Positions 17,154-26,383 of a stretch of 51,459 nt of DNA are shown here, one piece after another. The notes below the pieces were generated by a model. That model did not search any database. It was not told where the DNA came from and saw nothing but the letters and a program-made list of their open reading frames with translations. The DNA is taken from contig NZ_WOSY01000016.1 of assembly GCF_011516755.1 (NCBI RefSeq), positions 1 to 51,459 of the forward strand. Direction: 5' to 3'. Every line of letters starts with the position of its first letter. The first letter of the stretch is position 1. Both the position numbers and the translations under genes were made by a program. This stretch comes from Acetobacter conturbans. GTDB lineage: Bacteria; Pseudomonadota; Alphaproteobacteria; Acetobacterales; Acetobacteraceae.

Positions 17154-19825
17154 GCGAAGGCAACGATCAGGATCAGGGTAAGGGGCGTTTGTCCCTGCGG
17201 CCGGCAGGCCGTTCTGAAGTAGGACACACGGTCGATGCCGGATCTGTGCGCCAGAGCTTCAGCCATGGTCGCTCGAAGGTAGTGCAGGTCGAGGTTCGGA
17301 AAAATCGCAAGCCGGTTTCCGGCGCTCCCAAGGCAGGTGTGTCTGGTGGGCGCGGGGCCGGTGGGCGTCAGCCGGGAAAACGCGGCCTGACCGATACGGA
17401 ACTGGCAGTCCGGCAGCGGGTGCTTGAGGAGCAGCGTAAGGAAACTGCGCTGAAGGAAGCCCAGCGCATAGAGCAGGAAAAGATTCAGATTCTTTCTGCG
17501 GCTGAAGAAGCGCGTCGTCGTGAAGACGACGAGCGTCGTGCGGCTGAAGAGAGAGAGCGCGAAGCGATCGAGGCTCAGCAGCAAGAGACGAGCAGCGACG
17601 CTGAAAGTTCGGAGGCCGCGGTTGCCTCTCCATCTGATGAGCGCGGGCCTGTTGTTTCTGCGCAGCCCATTCCCGGTGTCGTAACACTGGCACCTCCGCC
17701 GGGACGTCTGCGTCCTCTGGCGGAACGCGCCATCATGCCAACTAAGCCGCTTGTGCAGACGCGTCCGGCTCCGGCTCCTTCTGCCACGCCAGCAAGCGGC
17801 GCGGGCGAAACGCTGCGTCTGCGGACTGGTCGCGAGGGTGCTGAGGAAGAGCGTCGCGGGCCAGCTCGTAAGGGTGCAACGCCGCCTCCGAAAAGAAACG
17901 CTGGTCCTGCCAAAAAGGATACGGGTCGTCGTTCCGGGCGGATTGACGTTCAGGCCGCGATTGAAGGTGACGACGACAAGACTCGTTCACTGGCGTCCGT
18001 CCGTCGTCAGCGCGAGCGCGAGCGGCGGCAGGCCGAGCTCGAGCGTCTGCGCACGGATCAGGTGCGTGTCGTTCGTGACGTCGTGCTTCCGGAAACCATT
18101 ACGGTGCAGGAACTCGCCAACCGTATGGCCGCCCGTCAGGGTGAGGTCATCAAGTCGCTCATGAAAATGGGCGTCATGGCGACCGTCACCCAGTCGATCG
18201 ATGCCGATACGGCGCAGCTCATTGTCGAGGAATTCGGCCATCGCGTTCGCCGTGTGTCCGAAAGCGATGTCGAAATCGGCATTCAGGGCGTCGAGGATAT
18301 CGAAGACGATATGACGTCCCGGCCGCCTGTCGTCACGATCATGGGCCATGTCGATCACGGCAAGACCTCCTTGCTCGATGCGCTCCGCACAACGGATATC
18401 GCAGCTGGCGAGGCCGGTGGCATTACACAGCATATCGGTGCCTATCAGGTGAAACTGGCTTCCGGTGCGAAGATCACGTTCATCGACACACCGGGTCATG
18501 AAGCCTTCACGGCCATGCGTGCCCGTGGTGCGTCCGTAACTGATGTGGTGGTGCTGGTGGTGGCGGCGGATGACGGCGTGATGCCGCAGACGGCTGAAGC
18601 CATCAAGCACGCCAAGGCTGCGAATGCCCCGATCATCGTGGCGATCAACAAGATCGACAAGCCGGGTGCAAATGCTGACCGTGTGCGTCAGGAACTCCTG
18701 AGCTACGAGCTTGTGGTCGAGTCCATGGGTGGTGATGTTCAGGATGTGGAAGTATCTGCGCTGAAGAGAACCAATCTCGACAAGCTTGAGGAAGCGATCC
18801 TGCTGCAGGCCGAGATTCTCGACCTCAAGGCAAACCCGGAGCGTGCAGCCGAAGGTGCTGTCATCGAGGGACGTCTTGATCGTGGTCGCGGGCCGGTTTC
18901 GACCGTCCTTGTCCAGAAAGGCACACTCCGCAAAGGTGACATCGTTGTCGCCGGTGCTGAATGGGGCCGCGTGCGTGCGCTGGTGGATGATCGGAACCGT
19001 CAGGTTTCGGATGCGCCTCCGTCCATGCCGGTCGAAATCCTCGGTATCGCAGGCGTGCCGGAAGCCGGTTCGTCCTTCGTGGTCGTCGAGAATGAAAACC
19101 GGGCCCGTGAGATTTCCGAGTTCCGTCAGCGGAAGATCAAGGAACATGCCGCAGCCGGTAAGACGGCGGCGCGCGGAACACTTGATCAGATGCTTGCTCG
19201 TATCCAGGCGGGTGCGCAGAAGGAAGTCGCTGTTCTCATCAAGGCGGACGTTCAGGGTTCTGCCGAGGCCATCAAGCTCACGGTCGAGAAGCTCGCTCAC
19301 GAAGAAGTCGCGGTGCGTGTGCTGAATGACACTGTCGGTCAGATCACCGAGAGCGATGTTCAGCTTGCCAAGGCATCTGACGGCCTCATCATCGCCTTCA
19401 ACGTGCGTGCAACATCGCAGGCCCGCGAGATGGCTCAGCGCGACGGTGTCGAGATCCGCTACTATTCCATCATCTATCAGGTGGCGGATGACATTGAGCA
19501 GCTGGTCAAAGGCAAGGTCGCGCCGAAGCATCGCGAGAAGTTCCTCGGCTATGCGGAAATCCGGCAGGTCTTCAACATCACGAAGGTCGGCAAGGTTGCG
19601 GGCTCCTACATCACGGAAGGCGTCGTCAAGCGCGGCTGTGGTGTGCGTCTGCTGCGTGACGGTGTGGTCATCCATGAGGGTGATCTCAGCCAGCTCAAGC
19701 GCTTCAAGGATGACGTCAAGGAAGTCGCACGTGGTTATGAGTGCGGTCTTTCCTTCGCAGGTTACAATGACCTGCGCGAAGGCGACGTTGTTGAGTGCTT
19801 CGAGATGGAACTGGTGCCAGCGTGA
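17150..19825 (+). CDS. infB: Translation initiation factor IF-2
   Basis: 891 residues. The long charged N-terminus (about 1-310, Arg/Glu/Ala/Pro-rich, coiled-coil-like around 80-150) is followed by the IF2 N domain ([27 protein letters not shown]). The G domain has G1 GHVDHGKT near 399-406, G3 DTPGH near 446 and G4 NKID near 500. Domains II, III and IV end in a second beta-barrel with the fMet-tRNA site. IF-2 delivers initiator tRNA and promotes subunit joining. The start overlaps the ylxR stop (ATGA), and the stop overlaps the rbfA GTG start, so the three genes are coupled. Confidence 0.97.
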   Translation: MSEGNDQDQGKGRLSLRPAGRSEVGHTVDAGSVRQSFSHGRSKVVQVEVRKNRKPVSGAPKAGVSGGRGAGGRQPGKRGLTDTELAVRQRVLEEQRKETALKEAQRIEQEKIQILSAAEEARRREDDERRAAEEREREAIEAQQQETSSDAESSEAAVASPSDERGPVVSAQPIPGVVTLAPPPGRLRPLAERAIMPTKPLVQTRPAPAPSATPASGAGETLRLRTGREGAEEERRGPARKGATPPPKRNAGPAKKDTGRRSGRIDVQAAIEGDDDKTRSLASVRRQRERERRQAELERLRTDQVRVVRDVVLPETITVQELANRMAARQGEVIKSLMKMGVMATVTQSIDADTAQLIVEEFGHRVRRVSESDVEIGIQGVEDIEDDMTSRPPVVTIMGHVDHGKTSLLDALRTTDIAAGEAGGITQHIGAYQVKLASGAKITFIDTPGHEAFTAMRARGASVTDVVVLVVAADDGVMPQTAEAIKHAKAANAPIIVAINKIDKPGANADRVRQELLSYELVVESMGGDVQDVEVSALKRTNLDKLEEAILLQAEILDLKANPERAAEGAVIEGRLDRGRGPVSTVLVQKGTLRKGDIVVAGAEWGRVRALVDDRNRQVSDAPPSMPVEILGIAGVPEAGSSFVVVENENRAREISEFRQRKIKEHAAAGKTAARGTLDQMLARIQAGAQKEVAVLIKADVQGSAEAIKLTVEKLAHEEVAVRVLNDTVGQITESDVQLAKASDGLIIAFNVRATSQAREMAQRDGVEIRYYSIIYQVADDIEQLVKGKVAPKHREKFLGYAEIRQVFNITKVGKVAGSYITEGVVKRGCGVRLLRDGVVIHEGDLSQLKRFKDDVKEVARGYECGLSFAGYNDLREGDVVECFEMELVPA

Positions 19826-20271
19826 CCCGGGGTTCCAACAAACGCCAGGACGCAAAGGGGCCGGCGGGGAGACTCGCCGGCCTCGCCGCTTCCGGTCCTT
19901 CCCAGCGACAGCTTCGCGTCGGTGAGGAAGTGAGGCGTGTGCTGGCGGAAGTGTTTGCCCGTACCGAGTTCCGTGATCCGGATCTGGCGGGTGTCATGAT
20001 CACGGTGACAGAAGTGCGTATTTCTCCCGATCTGAAACATGCGACAGCTTTTGTTTCTGATCTTGGAAAAGGCGACATTGAAGCCCTGCTGCCTGGGTTG
20101 AAGCGTGTCTCCCCGTTCCTGCGCACCCAGCTTGCTCACACACTGCGCTTGCGCATCGCTCCTGAGCTTCATTTCCAGCCGGATACGGCGCTCGATTATG
20201 CGATGGAAGTGGATACTCTGCTGCGGCAGCCGGAAGTTCTGCGTGACCTAGGCAAGCACGAGGAAGAATAG
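19822..20271 (+). CDS. rbfA: 30S ribosome-binding factor RbfA
   Basis: 149 residues from GTG 19822, which shares GTGA with the infB stop. RbfA is a small KH-fold protein that helps mature the 16S 5' end and cold-adapts ribosome assembly. Family features: [17 protein letters not shown] (helix 1), [23 protein letters not shown] (beta strands) and [35 protein letters not shown] (KH core and last helix). The first ~30 residues are Gly/Ala/Arg-rich and unconserved. Last gene of the operon, closed by a strong terminator. Confidence 0.94.
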   Translation: MTRGSNKRQDAKGPAGRLAGLAASGPSQRQLRVGEEVRRVLAEVFARTEFRDPDLAGVMITVTEVRISPDLKHATAFVSDLGKGDIEALLPGLKRVSPFLRTQLAHTLRLRIAPELHFQPDTALDYAMEVDTLLRQPEVLRDLGKHEEE

Positions 20272-20303
20272 CTCCTCGTCTCTTTCTACGCGCGTGATTC
20301 TAT

Positions 20304-20338
20304 AAAAGCCGGGAGAGAAAAATTCTCCCGGCTTTTTA
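20304..20338 (+). terminator. Terminator of the rimP-rbfA operon
   Basis: AAAAGCCGGGAGA pairs with TCTCCCGGCTTTT around a short A-rich loop, followed by T residues. It lies about 35 bp after the rbfA stop. The A-rich 5' arm makes it partly bidirectional. Confidence 0.92.
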
Positions 20339-20379
20339 TTTGCCGCTATGCCCATCTGGGGTAGGCGACCCGAAGGCAC

Positions 20380-20416
20380 AAAAAAGGCCGACGCGGCGTG
20401 AACCGTGTCGGCCTTT
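20380..20416 (-). terminator. Terminator of glyQS
   Basis: A stem of about 14 bp with one mismatch (AAAGGCCGACGCGG at 20383-20396 with 20403-20416). Read on the minus strand, a run of six T follows at 20385-20380. It lies about 20 bp after the glyS stop and faces the rbfA terminator, so convergent transcription is insulated on both sides. Confidence 0.88.
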
Positions 20417-20434
20417 CTTCGGCGCGGATCAATA

Positions 20435-22510
20435 TCAGCCGTCGATCTGGCTGAAATCCGCAATGAGACGCGCCATGCGCACCAGTTCCGAAAGCAGCTT
20501 CAGACGATTGCCGCGTACCTGCGGATCGTCGCTGTTCACCGTCACTTTGTCGAAGAACGTGTCGAGCACGGGACGAAGGCTTGCGGCCTCACGCATGGCG
20601 TCAGCATAGCGTTCATCCCCGAAAGCCGCTTCCACCTTGGGAATGACTGCTCCCAGAGCATTGGCGAGAGCGATCTCTTCAGGCTGGGTGTAGAGCGCCG
20701 CATCCGGAGTGCCTTCGTGCGGTCCGTCCTTCTTGTCTTCGATGCGAAGAATGTTGGCGGCGCGCTTCGTCGCAGCCAGCAGGTTCTTTCCGTCTTCGGT
20801 CGCGAGCATCGACGCCAGAGCATCCGTGCGGGCCAGCAGACGGACGATATCGCTGTCCGTATTGCCGACCGACACGGCGGCGAGAATGTCGTGGCGCGCA
20901 CCTTCACTTCGAAGCTGCACCCGCAGACGCTCCGCGATGAAGCCCGGAAGAAGATCCAGATCCGGCGCATTCTGAAGGGCAGGGGGGAGTGCCTCGGAGG
21001 CTTTGACGAACAGGGCCACAAGATCGAGCCGCAGGCCATTGGTGCGGATCAGGTTGATGATCCCCAATGCTGCACGCCGCAGACCATACGGATCGCCGGA
21101 ACCGCTTGGTTTCGCGCCCACAGCGAAGAACCCGACGAGCATGTCGAACCGGTCAGCCAGCGCGAGAGCAATGGAGACGGGTGCAGTCGGGACACGGTCT
21201 GTCGGACCGCGTGGCATGTAATGCTCGGCGATGGCGGAGCAGACATCTCCGGCCTCGTGGTCATGGCGAGCATAATATCCGCCCATCACGCCCTGAAGTT
21301 CCGGGAACTCGCCGACCATGCCGGTGGAGAGATCGCTTTTGCACAATAGGGCGGCCCGGCCTGCGTGTTGCACGCTGGCACCCACCATTGGCGCGATGAT
21401 CTCCGCCATACGCACGATACGCTTCACGCGCTCGCCCTGACTGCCGAGATCGGCGTGGAAGGTTACCCGGTCCAGTCCGGCCACACGGGATTCGAGAGTC
21501 TGCTTGCGATCGAGATCCCAGAAATGACGCGCATCCGAGAAGCGGGCACGGAGGACGCGCTCATTGCCGGCGATCACCTGAACACCACCATCACGCGGCT
21601 CGATATTGGCGACGAACGCAAAGCGTGGCGCCGCCGTCCCGTCACTGTGACGCAGCGCGAAATAGCGCTGATTCACCCGCATGGAGACCTGCATCACCTC
21701 GGCGGGCAGTTCCATGAATGTCTCGTCGATGCGACCGAGCAGGGGAACGGGCCATTCGACCAGACCCGCAACTTCATCCACAAGACCGCTATCGGGGACG
21801 ATGCTCAGGCCCTCCTGCGTTGTCAACTCGGTGATGCCTTTGATAATGGTCTGACGCCGCTCTTCCGCGTTCACCATCACGCGCCGGGCACGCAGGCCAT
21901 CACGCCAGTCCGTGAAACTTTTGACCGCGAACGGTTCAGGCCGGGTCGAACCAGCCGGGAAGAAGCGATGCCCTTCCGTCAGGTTGCCACTGGTCAGCCC
22001 ATGACCCGTATCCGTGTCGGTCGCCAGCGAGAACGGCACAACCGTTCCGTCCAGAAGACAGAGGATGCGACGCAGCGGACGCACCCAGGTGAAGCTGCTG
22101 CCCGTGCCCCAGCGCATGGATTTCGGCCAGGGGAACTGACGCAGAATCTCGGGAAGGCGCTCAGCCAGATAGACTTCGGCTGAGATGGCCGGTGTCTGGC
22201 GGTTGAGCACCCAGAACCCGTTCTGCGGAACGAGATCGTCCTTGCTGGCGCCATGTTTGCGCAGGAAGCCAGCCAGCGCCTGTTCCGGCGCGCTCTCACG
22301 CGGACCACGCTCCGAGACGGTTTCGGCCGGAACCTCGGCGTTCATGTCGCAGGTGAGGGCAATGCGACGCGGACCGGTGAAGGTTTTCACATCACGCGGG
22401 TTGAGGGCCGTGAGTGCTTTCTGGAGCAGGCGCGCCAGATCCTCGCCCGCAGCTTCCTGCATACGGGCAGGGATTTCTTCCGAGAAGAGTTCGAGCAGAA
22501 GTTCGGCCAT
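20435..22510 (-). CDS. glyS: Glycyl-tRNA synthetase beta subunit
   Basis: 691 residues, normal length. It begins MAELLLELFSEEIPARM, the family signature, and ends in the anticodon-binding/DALR-like region. The beta subunit supplies tRNA recognition in the alpha2beta2 bacterial enzyme. A central HD-like region is present (HFWDLDRKQTLESRVAGLDRVTFHADLGSQGER near 330-362). It starts three bases after the glyQ stop, so the two form an operon. The terminator at 20380-20416 follows. Confidence 0.97.
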   Translation of the reverse strand: MAELLLELFSEEIPARMQEAAGEDLARLLQKALTALNPRDVKTFTGPRRIALTCDMNAEVPAETVSERGPRESAPEQALAGFLRKHGASKDDLVPQNGFWVLNRQTPAISAEVYLAERLPEILRQFPWPKSMRWGTGSSFTWVRPLRRILCLLDGTVVPFSLATDTDTGHGLTSGNLTEGHRFFPAGSTRPEPFAVKSFTDWRDGLRARRVMVNAEERRQTIIKGITELTTQEGLSIVPDSGLVDEVAGLVEWPVPLLGRIDETFMELPAEVMQVSMRVNQRYFALRHSDGTAAPRFAFVANIEPRDGGVQVIAGNERVLRARFSDARHFWDLDRKQTLESRVAGLDRVTFHADLGSQGERVKRIVRMAEIIAPMVGASVQHAGRAALLCKSDLSTGMVGEFPELQGVMGGYYARHDHEAGDVCSAIAEHYMPRGPTDRVPTAPVSIALALADRFDMLVGFFAVGAKPSGSGDPYGLRRAALGIINLIRTNGLRLDLVALFVKASEALPPALQNAPDLDLLPGFIAERLRVQLRSEGARHDILAAVSVGNTDSDIVRLLARTDALASMLATEDGKNLLAATKRAANILRIEDKKDGPHEGTPDAALYTQPEEIALANALGAVIPKVEAAFGDERYADAMREAASLRPVLDTFFDKVTVNSDDPQVRGNRLKLLSELVRMARLIADFSQIDG

Positions 22511-22513
22511 GGC

Positions 22514-23416
22514 TCAGCCCTCCACCTTCTTTGCGGCGACTTCTTCAGCCAGCCAGGTTTCGCAGCAGAGTTTCGCCAGAGTGCGGACACGGCCGATATA
22601 GGAGGCGCGTTCGCTCACGCTGATCACACCGCGCGCATCAAGCAGGTTGAACAGGTGACTGGCCTTCAGGCACTGGTCATAGGCTGGTTGGGCCACGCCC
22701 GCTTCCGCCAGAGCCACCGACTCTTTCTCGGCGTCGATGAAGTGGCGGTGGAGCATCTCCGTGTTCGCCAGTTCGAAATTGTGCCGCGAATAGTCTCGCT
22801 CGGCGCGCAGGAACACGTCACCGTAACGCAGGCCAGCGTCATTGAAGGCGAGGTCATAGACGTTCTCGACACCCTGCACATACATGGCGAGGCGCTCAAG
22901 CCCATAGGTCAGTTCCGTGGACGGAACCGAGACGGGAATGCCGCCGACCTGCTGGAAATAGGTGAACTGCGTCACCTCCATGCCGTCGCACCAGACTTCC
23001 CAGCCGAGACCCCATGCCCCGATGGTGGGGTTTTCCCAGTCATCCTCGACAAAACGGATATCGTGCAGATCAGGATCGATCCCGATGGCGCGATAGCTTT
23101 CCAGAAGAAGCTGCTGGCTCTCTTCGGGCGTCGGCTTCAGCAGCACCTGATACTGGTAATAATGCTGGAGGCGGTTGGGATTTTCGCCATAGCGGCCGTC
23201 GGAAGGACGGCGGGACGGCTGTACATAGGCGGCCTTCCACGGCGTATCGCCGAGGGCGCGCAGGGTTGTGTGGGGTGCGAGTGTGCCCGCGCCGACCTCA
23301 ATGTCGTAAGGCTGGAGAATGGCGCACCCTTGTGCCGACCAGAAACGATGGAGGGTCAGGATCAGGTCCTGAAACGACAGGGGTTTGTCGGTGGGACGAG
23401 GAGACGCCGGGTCCAT
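22514..23416 (-). CDS. glyQ: Glycyl-tRNA synthetase alpha subunit
   Basis: 300 residues. It is the catalytic subunit of the heterotetrameric class II enzyme. Family features: [38 protein letters not shown] at 13-50, [29 protein letters not shown] near 67-95, and FTYFQQVGG. It leads the glyQS operon and is divergent from dihydroxyacetone kinase across 186 bp. I saw no glycine riboswitch in that interval. The long open frame on the opposite strand is a GC-rich shadow. Confidence 0.97.
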   Translation of the reverse strand: MDPASPRPTDKPLSFQDLILTLHRFWSAQGCAILQPYDIEVGAGTLAPHTTLRALGDTPWKAAYVQPSRRPSDGRYGENPNRLQHYYQYQVLLKPTPEESQQLLLESYRAIGIDPDLHDIRFVEDDWENPTIGAWGLGWEVWCDGMEVTQFTYFQQVGGIPVSVPSTELTYGLERLAMYVQGVENVYDLAFNDAGLRYGDVFLRAERDYSRHNFELANTEMLHRHFIDAEKESVALAEAGVAQPAYDQCLKASHLFNLLDARGVISVSERASYIGRVRTLAKLCCETWLAEEVAAKKVEG

Positions 23417-23602
23417 GAGACGAACAAAGCTCCGCTAGAATGCTGGGGGGCGCACCATACAGCGGTGTCGCGGGAACGGAAAGAAAGGAGCCGTCACACC
23501 CTATTCTTGCTGGGCGCAGACGACAGTTCCCGTAAGTGTTCCTTGTTGGAAGAAGCGGTTGGCGGCATGAAGATGTAAACAAAAAGAAAGGTGTTCCCGC
23601 TC

Positions 23603-25234
23603 ATGAAGCGCTTTTTCAACGCCCGCGAAACGGTTGTGACGGAATCGCTCGACGGCCTGCTGCGCTCTTCAGCCGGGCGTCACCTCTGTCGCCTCGACGG
23701 CTATCCGGAAATCAAGGTGGTCCTGCGCAAGGAGCGCAATCCCGACCATGTCGCCATCATCTCGGGAGGCGGTTCCGGTCACGAGCCCGCTCACGCAGGG
23801 TTCGTGGGGGCAGGGATGCTGGATGCCGCCGTCTGCGGTTCGATCTTCGCTTCTCCCGGAGTGGATGCCATCCTCGCGGCGATTCTGGCCGTGACGGGCA
23901 AGGCAGGGTGCCTGCTGGTCATCAAGAGCTACACGGGAGACCGTCTCAACTTCACGCTCGCTGCCGAACAGGCGCGGGATATGGGGCTGGACGTCGAGAC
24001 AGTGGTCATCGGCGATGACATTGCGTTGCCGGACAGCCGTTTCCCGCGCGGACTGGCCGGAACGGTGCTGGTGCAGAAAATCGCGGGATATGCCGCAGCG
24101 CAGGGCGATTCCCTGAAGGACGTTGCGCGGAAGGCACGTGAAGCAGCGACCAGCATGGCATCGCTCGGTCTCTCCCTCACGGACTGCAACGCCTATGACC
24201 CCCAACACGCGACGCGTCTTGGCGAGATGCAGGCTGAGCTTGGGCTGGGTATCCACGGAGAACCGGGCGCGCAGCAGATTGCCGTCGCACACGCTGACGA
24301 ACTGATGTTGCTGGCGGCCTCCAGACTGGAAGAACATCTTCCAAAAGGAAAGGAGGGCCATCGTTACGGGCTGCTGCTGAATATGCTCGGCAGCGTGCCC
24401 CCGGTCGAAATGACTCTGCTGCTGGAGTCGTTCGTCAGGACGCCTCTGGCGAAAAAAATCGATCTTGTCATGGGGCCAGCGCCCGTGATGACGGCGCTGA
24501 ACATGAATGGTTTTTCGCTCACCGCCATTGTCCTGACCGATGAAGTTCGTGCAGCTCTCCTCGCGCCGGTCGAACCAAAGGCGTGGCCGGGCACCGTCGA
24601 TTTCGCCGGACCGTGTATTCGCGAAATGCAGCCTCTGCCTACGACCTTCGCTTTCAGGGTCTCGTCCAATCCGCCTCTGGAAGCCCTGATGCGCACGGGG
24701 GCCGAAGCCCTTATCGCCAATATCAGCAGCCTCAATGCACTTGATGCGAAAATCGGGGACGGGGATGCAGGCTCCACTTTTGGAGAAGCGGCGAAGGAAA
24801 TCCTGAACGCACTGGACCGGCTGCCCCTTGCTGACCCGCATCAGCTTTTCAGCACCATCGGCAGCATTCTTAGCCGTCACACAGGGGGGTCAAGTGGGGC
24901 TCTTCTGTCGGTTCTGTTCTCGACAGCAGGACGCAGCACGGCATCATGGGCAGAGGCGCTTCAGGACGGACTTGCCGCGATGCAGAGGCTTGGCGGTGCG
25001 AAGCCGGGGGATCGGACGATGATCGATGCCATTGCGCCCGCCCTCAAGGCTCTGACCAGCGGTGGTTCTCTGAAGCAGGCTGCCGCAGCAGCCAGATCCG
25101 GTGCGCATGCGACACTCACCATGGGCAAGGCCCAGGCCGGACGGGCGTCCTATGTGCCGGATGCGCAGTTGAACGACGTGCCTGATCCGGGCGCGGAGGC
25201 GATTGCGCGTCTGCTGGAAGCCATGTCAGCATAA
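23603..25234 (+). CDS. ATP-dependent dihydroxyacetone (glycerone) kinase
   Basis: 543 residues. The DhaK domain (about 1-325) binds dihydroxyacetone covalently through H218 in GIHGEPG; GGGSGHEPAHAGFVG near 53-67 forms the substrate pocket. A C-terminal DhaL domain (about 350-540) carries the metal-ATP site IGDGDAGSTF near 383-392 and a GGSSGAL motif. Fusion of DhaK and DhaL marks the ATP-using form rather than the PTS form. It phosphorylates dihydroxyacetone made from glycerol, a hallmark substrate of acetic acid bacteria. The ATG at 23603 gives the family start MKRFFNARETVV; GTG 23591 would add four residues. Confidence 0.93.
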   Translation: MKRFFNARETVVTESLDGLLRSSAGRHLCRLDGYPEIKVVLRKERNPDHVAIISGGGSGHEPAHAGFVGAGMLDAAVCGSIFASPGVDAILAAILAVTGKAGCLLVIKSYTGDRLNFTLAAEQARDMGLDVETVVIGDDIALPDSRFPRGLAGTVLVQKIAGYAAAQGDSLKDVARKAREAATSMASLGLSLTDCNAYDPQHATRLGEMQAELGLGIHGEPGAQQIAVAHADELMLLAASRLEEHLPKGKEGHRYGLLLNMLGSVPPVEMTLLLESFVRTPLAKKIDLVMGPAPVMTALNMNGFSLTAIVLTDEVRAALLAPVEPKAWPGTVDFAGPCIREMQPLPTTFAFRVSSNPPLEALMRTGAEALIANISSLNALDAKIGDGDAGSTFGEAAKEILNALDRLPLADPHQLFSTIGSILSRHTGGSSGALLSVLFSTAGRSTASWAEALQDGLAAMQRLGGAKPGDRTMIDAIAPALKALTSGGSLKQAAAAARSGAHATLTMGKAQAGRASYVPDAQLNDVPDPGAEAIARLLEAMSA

Positions 25235-25251
25235 CCGAGGAATGAATACCG

Positions 25252-25731
25252 ATGAGTCTTGAGTCCGTTCAGGCGTTTCTCGCCGTTCACGCCCCTGATC
25301 TGCCGATTATCGATCAGGGAGCAAGCACGGCGACGGTCGCGCTGGCGGCTGAAGTTCTTGGTGTTGCCGAAGGACAGATCGCCAAGACGCTGGCCGTGAA
25401 GGTCGGAGATGAGCGATTTCTGATCGTCATGGCCGGGGACGCACGTCTCGATAATCGCAAGACGAAGGACTCTTTCGGCGCGCGGCCCCGCATGTTGCCT
25501 GCTGAGGAGGTCTTCGAACTGACCAGTCATCCGATCGGGGGCGTCTGTCCTTTCGGTCTTGCCCAGCCGATGAAGGTTTGCTGCGACGTTTCGCTGAAAG
25601 CCTTTGACGAGGTGTATCCTGCCGCCGGGTCGCGCACGGCGTCGGTGCGTCTGACGCCGGCACGACTGGCCGCGCTGGTGGATGCGCCCTGGGTGGATGT
25701 CAGTCAGCCTCAGATCGTTACCGTGGAGTGA
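25252..25731 (+). CDS. YbaK/EbsC-family aminoacyl-tRNA deacylase
   Basis: 159 residues, one YbaK domain. Family members hydrolyse mischarged aminoacyl-tRNA such as Cys-tRNA(Pro). The conserved Lys is in GQIAKTLAVKVGDE, and the pocket is lined by GGVCPFGL near 96-103. It lies 17 bp after the kinase stop on the same strand, so it is probably co-transcribed, though no functional link is known. It converges on msrA with 20 bp between stops and no clear terminator. Exact tRNA specificity cannot be told. Confidence 0.85.
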   Translation: MSLESVQAFLAVHAPDLPIIDQGASTATVALAAEVLGVAEGQIAKTLAVKVGDERFLIVMAGDARLDNRKTKDSFGARPRMLPAEEVFELTSHPIGGVCPFGLAQPMKVCCDVSLKAFDEVYPAAGSRTASVRLTPARLAALVDAPWVDVSQPQIVTVE

Positions 25732-25751
25732 CGACGCGTGGGGCGATTAAT

Positions 25752-26285
25752 TCACGATGCCAGAAGTTGTGAAAAAATCTTTCGCATCTTCATGACTTTC
25801 GGAGCCACGACGGCCTGACAATATCCGGTGCCGGGATTGCGTCGGAAATAGTCCTGATGTTTGGCTTCAGCGGGCCAGAAAATGGTGAGCGGCTCAATCT
25901 TCGTAACGATCGGCGCGCCCCACATATCCGACTGCTCGATCTCCCGGCCTACTACGATGGCACTTTCGCGTTGCTGTTCGGACGTCCAGAAAATAATCGA
26001 ACGATACTGGGTTCCGACATCGTTGCCCTGACGGTTCAGGGTCGTCGGATCATGCAAAGTGAAGAAGACGCGCAGAAGTTGCTCATAGGGCATAATCGTC
26101 GGGTCGAAGATGATTTCCACCACTTCCGCGTGGCCCGTCAGACCGGAACACACCTGCTCGTAAGTCGGGCGATCAGTGGAGCCCCCCGCATAACCGGGGC
26201 GTACGGACAACACACCGCGCAGCGAGAGAAAGACGGCTTCTGCGCACCAGAAGCATCCTCCACCAAGAACGGCTGTTTCTGTCAT
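25752..26285 (-). CDS. msrA: Peptide methionine sulfoxide reductase MsrA
   Basis: 177 residues. It repairs S-methionine sulfoxide. The catalytic GCFWCAE motif places C11 as nucleophile and C14 just after it. GYAGGSTDRPTYEQVCSGLTGHAEVVEIIFDP and the C-terminal YCQAVVAPKVMK complete the fold; Cys in YCQ may be the resolving residue. The ATG at 26285 follows GGAG by seven bases; GTG 26297 would add four residues. It lies downstream of valS on the same strand, 98 bp away; a CCCGCAG/CTGCGGG hairpin without T-run sits at 26324-26350. Confidence 0.95.
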   Translation of the reverse strand: MTETAVLGGGCFWCAEAVFLSLRGVLSVRPGYAGGSTDRPTYEQVCSGLTGHAEVVEIIFDPTIMPYEQLLRVFFTLHDPTTLNRQGNDVGTQYRSIIFWTSEQQRESAIVVGREIEQSDMWGAPIVTKIEPLTIFWPAEAKHQDYFRRNPGTGYCQAVVAPKVMKMRKIFSQLLAS

Positions 26286-26383
26286 TGTTTTCTCCACACT
26301 TCAGGGGCAGGCGGCCAGCGTTGCCCGCAGAAGGGAGATGCTCCTGCGGGTCTCTACTGTTAACACATCATGCCGCAACAAGT

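Noticed and set aside
17987..19855. 622-residue open frame antisense to infB
   Set aside because: Same reason: complete overlap with a certain gene and His/Arg/Asp-rich content typical of reverse-frame translation.
22253..23578. 441-residue plus-strand frame opposite glyQ
   Set aside because: Antisense shadow of glyQ and the glyS start; no motif and no upstream ribosome site.
23417..23602. Possible glycine riboswitch or T-box before glyQ
   Set aside because: The 186 bp show no paired tandem aptamer core or T-box sequence that I can recognise.
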